Source: Sesamum alatum | Lineage: Eukaryota; Streptophyta; Magnoliopsida; Lamiales; Pedaliaceae | Assembly (NCBI GenBank): GCA_034509735.1 | Contig: JACGWO010000005.1 | Location: forward strand, 38,966,479-39,030,478 | Direction of reading: 5' to 3' | DNA: 64,000 nucleotides | Shown here: positions 59,231 through 64,000 of the stretch, in pieces | Numbering within the stretch: the first letter of the stretch is position 1 | How the letters are laid out: every line of letters starts with the position of its first letter | Notes under the pieces: generated by a model | Told to the model about the DNA's origin: nothing | Database searches by the model: none | What the model saw: only the letters and a program-made list of their open reading frames with translations | Position numbers and translations under genes: made by a program

Positions 59231-60268
59231 TAATCATACAAATCCCACTTTTCAGGTAATTAATTTATTACTGAATCTTCTCTTCATCTTGCACTATTCC
59301 AACAATGCCCCAAGTTTTAACTGATATTTAATTCATGCAGAGATTCAGGGTTCTGAATTCGTCCCATTAATTATTATTTATGCTTTTTATACGATAAATT
59401 GGTTCTATTTGAATTTGATATTAAATGTTAGATGATTCTTGGAAGCATTGATGACATGCAGTTCTATATATAATTTTGATATTTTGGTTTGGCCCAAAAC
59501 AACACAGGATTGGTGAAATCTTCACATTGGTATGAGCTACTCCTGCATGAATAGGTGAAGTGATTTCATGAAAATCAGTTTAGAGGGTACCAAAAAGGAG
59601 AAATAAGTGGTATTCTACATTGTAATTCTTGATGCTAACAAAAATGGTTTTATGATTCAATTTTCCAAATGTAGAGCGTAAAATTAGGCCGAGGAGGCCT
59701 AGCTTAGTTGGGAAGCTGAGTCTCTATGATCCTAGAGGTTATGAGTCTGAACCTATGCGTGGGTTGATGTTATTTTTACTCTATAGTAGGTATGATTTGT
59801 TACTATAATAGCTAAGTGTTAGTTTATGTGATATTATAGATTTGATTGTTTGTGATTGTCTTTGTTTGATATTGATAGCCGACATGACTAAATGTAATCA
59901 CTTTACTTTCGATTGATAAAATTAATCGGTTCCAATTCGAAAAAAAAAAGAAAAAAAAAAGCATAAAATTAGGCATTGCTGATGGAGAAAAAATGTTAAG
60001 ATTGTAAATTTTGGCATTATATAGGGAACCAACTTCAAAGATGTGAAGTGTGATGTATTCCAAAATCTGAGGTCATAAACTTTGAGTATTTGATTTATTG
60101 ATTCTTGAAAAAGTTCCAGAACTTGGCATTTATCTTTAGCATTTCAGCTTATTGGATTCTTGGTTGTTTTTGGTGCTTGACTGACTCATGATAACATTCT
60201 CATTGCTTATCGTTTTTTGTGGCTCATGATAACATTCTCATTGCTTATAGTTTTTTGTTGCTGTTCAG
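59231..60268 (+). other. probable 5' non-coding exon(s) and intron of the membrane-protein gene
   Basis: CACTTTTCAG|GTAATT near 59254-59258 could be a donor of a leader exon. The acceptor GCTGTTCAG at 60268 starts the first exon I can read. SINE copy H sits in between. A 38-bp tandem duplication (60185-60222, 60223-60260) lies just before the acceptor and repeats the T-rich tract needed for splicing. Confidence 0.35.
59690..59960 (+). mobile_element. tRNA-derived SINE, copy H
   Basis: Head with box A TAGCTTAGTTGG (59700-59711) and box B GGTTATGAGTCTGAACC (59737-59753), the best-preserved Pol III promoter of the family here. Direct repeats GC(G/A)TAAAATTAGGC at 59676-59689 and 59961-59974 are a 14-bp target-site duplication. 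Poly-A at 59940-59960. Confidence 0.9.
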
Positions 60269-61066
60269 ATTTCCATGTCGAATTGGTATTTGTCAAACAC
60301 CGGTTGAAGTAGTCGCCTGCCAGTTGATTACTAGCGAAGCTTTCCCTGAACTTGTCTTGAAGGCCCTTCTCTATCCGGGAGCCGTTAAAAGGTCTTTCAC
60401 AGAGGGTACAACCATTCCAAGCCCGGATCAACTGCTGCGTCCTTACAAGTCTAAAATGCAGCGTGCTCGTTTCACAACTGATCTCCGACACTTGGAGGTT
60501 TGTACGTCCAGTGTTCCTCTCTTTAGGCCATGTATTACCAGGAGAAATCTTGAAATTTCCTTGCATTTGGGAGAAAAGTTTTATTTATCGAACTTCTTCA
60601 AATGAAGCAGAAAACATGGGACTAAGCAAGATTTGATTGTCTACTTTGCGTATTGCAATGTTATTACAGATAGTAACTATTTCAATCTTCATAACAGAAA
60701 GAATTCGACACGTTTTAATAGAGAATCAAGAATGAGGAATGTTTTCTGACATGCATGTTAATTTTACGACAGGTTATTGCAGGAAGCTACCTCTGTGTTG
60801 CAGGAGCTCTTCTAGGACTGATCAAACGTGGAAGAATGAGTTTATTTGGTTTAACTCTAATCCTATGGGGCATCACAAGGGAAAATTTTAGTGGAAAAAA
60901 TGCAAATGATCACAGTCAAGCCCGTTGCATTTTCCCGAACATGATTATAACTATAACTATCGCCTTGTTTTCCATGAAAAGGGATGTTAGAAAGCTTGTT
61001 AGATGTTGCAGAACTGAGTTCATTGTTAAAAGGTTGAAGAATTACTCGAAAGCCAAGTTTCATTGA
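60269..61066 (+). CDS. unrecognised small membrane protein (start uncertain)
   Basis: Two exons are clear: 60269-60497 and 60773-61066, joined in frame by GAG|GTTTGT and GACAG|GTTATT. The first reads CQTPVEVVACQLITSEAFPE and goes on to a basic segment. The second opens with VIAGSYLCVAGALLGLIKRG, a Gly-rich hydrophobic helix, followed by a second hydrophobic stretch (LFGLTLILWGI) and a basic tail ending NYSKAKFH. I find no in-frame ATG at the first exon start, so either an upstream exon supplies it or translation starts at an internal Met (MQRARFTTDL). No known domain comes to mind. The position between the F-box and racemase genes suggests a conserved plant gene of unknown function. Confidence 0.6.
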
Positions 61067-62479
61067 GTTTATGCTAGAAAAACTTGTATTTTTCTTAGTT
61101 TTCGTTCCCGTTTGCCATTATGTAAGATCATAGATTTAGTAACGTTTTAACGTTGGATTCCAGAAGCAAGTTGAAGGAATTCTTGATTCAAATCGCAAGT
61201 TGGGCAAGATGTTCTGCAATCTTCAGGTCTCAAATAAGACAGAGATAATTGGGACAATGGACAGTGGAGATGACATTTGCCATTGACTGTCCGTATTTGC
61301 AAATTACTGAACTGTTCTCTGTGTACATATCAGTCACTTTCTTTCTCTTAATTACTACACTTAACTTATATATTACATAATGAAATACGATTGGATTATG
61401 TAGATAATGAGTCTGAGATTCAAAATCTTGAAAGAAAAGCCCAAAGTTGTTCACCTAAAACTTTCACTGGTTTGAACTTTATATATGCATGGTTGGCTTT
61501 TGATGTGCTAGATTTTTGTATGGAAAATTTTGCATTCTTGATTTGGCTGACATTTGCAGTAAAAATTTATTACAAGAGGGGCCACAGATCTTCTTTAAGA
61601 ATGTTGGACAAAAGGTTACCCCACTTGTCATGTATTCACTGCTTTACCTTTTCAAGGAACTCACAGAAGCAGTCATGCACCATGTTGGAAGATAGACACA
61701 AAGTTAACCAAGACTCTTGTTTGCTAGCACTTGGATCAAAATGATAGAGTTGTTTCATTTTTTGACATGTGGGAAAATGTGATTGAAGACATGAACGGCA
61801 AAGATTCTTTCCACACTTTCACTGATGATTTGTGGTTTTTGTGACAGAAGCCTCTGAACTTGGAGGTATTTTTTCCTACTCCCTTTCTTGAACTCCACTT
61901 GGTGCTTGGTCTTTTCTTGAATTTCAAGAGAAAAAGATTTCCGGGTTTGACACTTCTAGAGGGTTTGGGGGAAGCCAAGATGGTTGGAGAGACTTTGGTA
62001 TTAACTTGGAACTGGCTGCTGAGTTGAGGGATAAGTTTCTTACAATTCTTGAAAAGGTGTGTTTTTAGGACAAATTTGATTTAAGGGTTTCAAATTTTCC
62101 GGTCAAGGTTAAGATTAAGTTCATAGATGCTGGAAAATCGAGCGAATGCCTGCAGAAGAAAAGCTGATTTCTCCACCCTTTATTCTTCAGGTTTGCAATT
62201 TTAAGGTTGTTTTATTTGTAGTGGTTGCTGAAGTTTAATGTGTGACAAACCTATTTTTGGATCATCAGTGTCTGGTTTGTTTTGGAGGTGAACAAAGAGC
62301 AGTTGCACGGCTTCAAGAAAGCATAGAAACCAACCTTGAATTCCTTGGATATATGAAGTTGAATTCTTGTTTCAGGGATTGTTGCTGCTGTTTATATGCA
62401 TCAGATTGCCGTGTTCTACTAAAACAGTTCTGAAAAAAGCTTTGGATTCAGTCTGAGTTACTGATTTTTTGGTACAAGG
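61067..62479. other. spacer and likely leader of the racemase gene
   Basis: No domain-bearing frame. A donor-like GAAAAG|GTGTGT near 62056 and acceptor-like sites before 62480 suggest a leader intron. An upstream short ORF (starting MVGETLVLTW at about 61979) could affect translation. An in-frame TGA 15-17 bases before the ATG at 62480 limits the coding start. Confidence 0.35.
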
Positions 62480-63578
62480 ATGTCATTGTGTTTCAAATCC
62501 TTCAATTATCGATCAAATATAAACTGTTGTCTGAATAAACATACAAGCCAGAGCCCAGGAAAGAAAAATCCAGCTCTGCTGAAACTTCCATCATCGATCA
62601 TCACACCTGCAGAAGGAAGTGATAATCCAGCTGACAGCAATGGAAGTAGTCCCTTGTCAAATATATCATCATTAGACACAAGTTTTAGCATTCAGCAAGA
62701 CAACAGTATTGGGATAATTGGAGGTGTTTCTGTGACTTCCAGTCTGAATTTTGCCAAAAAATTGGTGAAGGACCAAGACTCTAGCCCTCCCTTTGTCCTA
62801 TGTTCAGATCCATCACTAAGCAAGGAATTCTTATCTCTTGAAAGAAGTTCTTCTCCGTTCATTTCTGGTGATGACAGTTGGACAGTGGAAAATGTAAGAC
62901 GTAAACGAGTTTTTCTTGAAAATTCTGGAGTCTGTTGCACTGTGATGCCGTGCCATATATTACATTCTTGGCATGATGAGATCAAAGAGGGATGTTCTGT
63001 TCCTTTTCTTAATGTGGGTGAATGTGTGGCCAAGGAACTCAAGGAAGCCAAGTTGAGGCCATTAGAAGCTGGAAGCTCCCCACGTATTGGCGTTCTGGCC
63101 ACCAACACAATTTTGGTGGCTAGATTTTATCAGGAGAAACTTGAAAATGAGGTATCTACGTCTTTCTCTATACTGTTTATGTCCGAGTTAACTTTTCCTT
63201 TTCCATCTTTAGGGAAAAAAACGCGACATATTGCAGTAGAGATGTGAATAGGTCTTAGTGATACAAATGATCTTTTTTGGACAACATATGCAGGGTTTTG
63301 AGGTTGTAATGCCAGATAAAGAAACTGTGGAACACACTGTGATCCCTGCAGTGGAAGCTTTGAAGAGAAAAGACTTTGAAGGAGCACAGAATTTGTTCAG
63401 AATTGCCCTGCAAGTTCTGCTGGTGAGAGCTGTGAACAGAGTAATCCTTGCTTCTGATGAACTACAGCAGCTTTTGCCAACGGACGATCCTTTGTGGGGA
63501 AAATGCATTGATCCGATGGATGCTTTAGCCCGATCATCAATCAAGCATGCTCAATCAACAAGGAGAGTCATCAACTAA
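62480..63578 (+). CDS. aspartate/glutamate racemase-family protein
   Basis: Two exons, 62480-63151 and 63294-63578, giving 318 residues. The start is fixed by an in-frame stop just upstream. Residues 1-70 are Ser/Asn/Lys-rich and look like a plastid transit peptide. The body begins IGIIGGVSV (77-85) and has VMPCHILHSW (156-164), where Cys158 is the first catalytic cysteine. HTVIPAVEALKRKDFEGA and the VLLVRAVNRVILASDE block follow. It matches Arabidopsis At1g15410. The family inverts Asp or Glu using two cysteines. Here the second motif, usually GCTE, reads ASDE (277-280), with no cysteine, so plain racemase activity is doubtful. Confidence 0.92.
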
Positions 63579-64000
63579 GAAAGCCTTTTAAGTCCAGGTT
63601 CCCACTCAATTCTGCATTTCTTTAGTAAATCTCATTTTTCTTGATGAATAGTAAAACCATCCTCTTGCTTAAGGGATTTGTTGATATGCAAGTAACAATA
63701 GTCAAATTTGAACGACTGGAGAATGAAACATTGTCTAGAGTTGGAATATTGAAGCAAAAAATTGTGTTATGTATGTTGAATAGTTCATGATAATGCTATT
63801 GATCACAAGGAAAGTTGGCTTTCTGTAGTTAATGGGAAACAACAATTGTGAAAAAGTATGTATTCCATTGTAAGTCATGCTACACAAGAAGTGTGTTCAG
63901 AATTACAAAAGCTAGAAGAAAAGGCTTCCATAGACTTGTTTGCCACAATCGTTTTACTCGACTAGTAACTAGCTAAGTGATTGCCTACCTGAAAACTTTT
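63579..64000 (+). other. 3' flank of the racemase gene
   Basis: Probably 3'UTR for the first 100-250 bases (AATAGTAAAACC near 63647, ATTGAAGC further on). No further gene is visible before the window end. Confidence 0.4.

Noticed and set aside
59700..59753. A tRNA gene at the box A/box B pair
   Set aside because: No acceptor-stem pairing or complete cloverleaf. The same sequence recurs as the head of the SINE family.

Overview
This is a stretch of plant nuclear genome from a eudicot. The genes carry GT-AG introns, and their best matches in memory are Arabidopsis proteins. The spacers are very AT-rich and crowded with small transposons. An asterid, perhaps in Lamiales, is a guess; the sequence alone does not fix the family.

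Layout. 1-530: the 5' end of a minus-strand gene that leaves the window. 0.5-10.2 kb: gene-free, filled with SINEs, foldback elements and a short Helitron. 10.3-12.2 kb: a three-exon glyoxalase-I-like gene (+). 12.2-20.9 kb: repeats (MITEs, a short Helitron) and a fossil ankyrin-repeat fragment. 21.0-21.3 kb: a small DUF761 protein (-). 25.6-28.6 kb: organellar peptide deformylase PDF1A (+, four exons). 28.8-32.0 kb: a nine-exon polygalacturonase (-), converging on PDF1A with 182 bp between the stop codons. 32-42 kb: nested transposons, including a 4.5-kb dead LINE. 42.5-42.9 kb: a MAPK-substrate (MASS-type) protein (-). 43-49 kb: repeats. 49.1-52.0 kb: replication factor PSF1 of the GINS complex (+, six exons) with E2F-type sites upstream. 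53.3-54.3 kb: an intronless F-box/kelch gene (-). 54.7-59.2 kb: repeats. 59.2-61.1 kb: a membrane protein I do not recognise (+). 62.5-63.6 kb: an Asp/Glu racemase-family gene (+).

The genes do not form a pathway. What links them is history. From memory, glyoxalase, DUF761, PDF1A, MASS and racemase correspond to Arabidopsis At1g15380-At1g15410. Glyoxalase, polygalacturonase, MASS and PSF1 correspond to At1g80160-At1g80190. The window therefore appears to keep, interleaved in one place, a gene set that Arabidopsis split between two duplicated blocks.

The mobile DNA is the other main content: a tRNA-derived SINE family (about eight clear or degraded copies, several with visible target-site duplications, two sharing a diagnostic 34-bp internal duplication), a family of very short Helitrons with canonical ends, CACTA-like MITEs, a Tourist-type MITE carrying a nested foldback element, and a 5'-truncated LINE inserted inside an older inverted-repeat element. 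I saw no CRISPR array, rRNA gene or functional tRNA gene. Repeat boundaries marked approximate were judged by eye.
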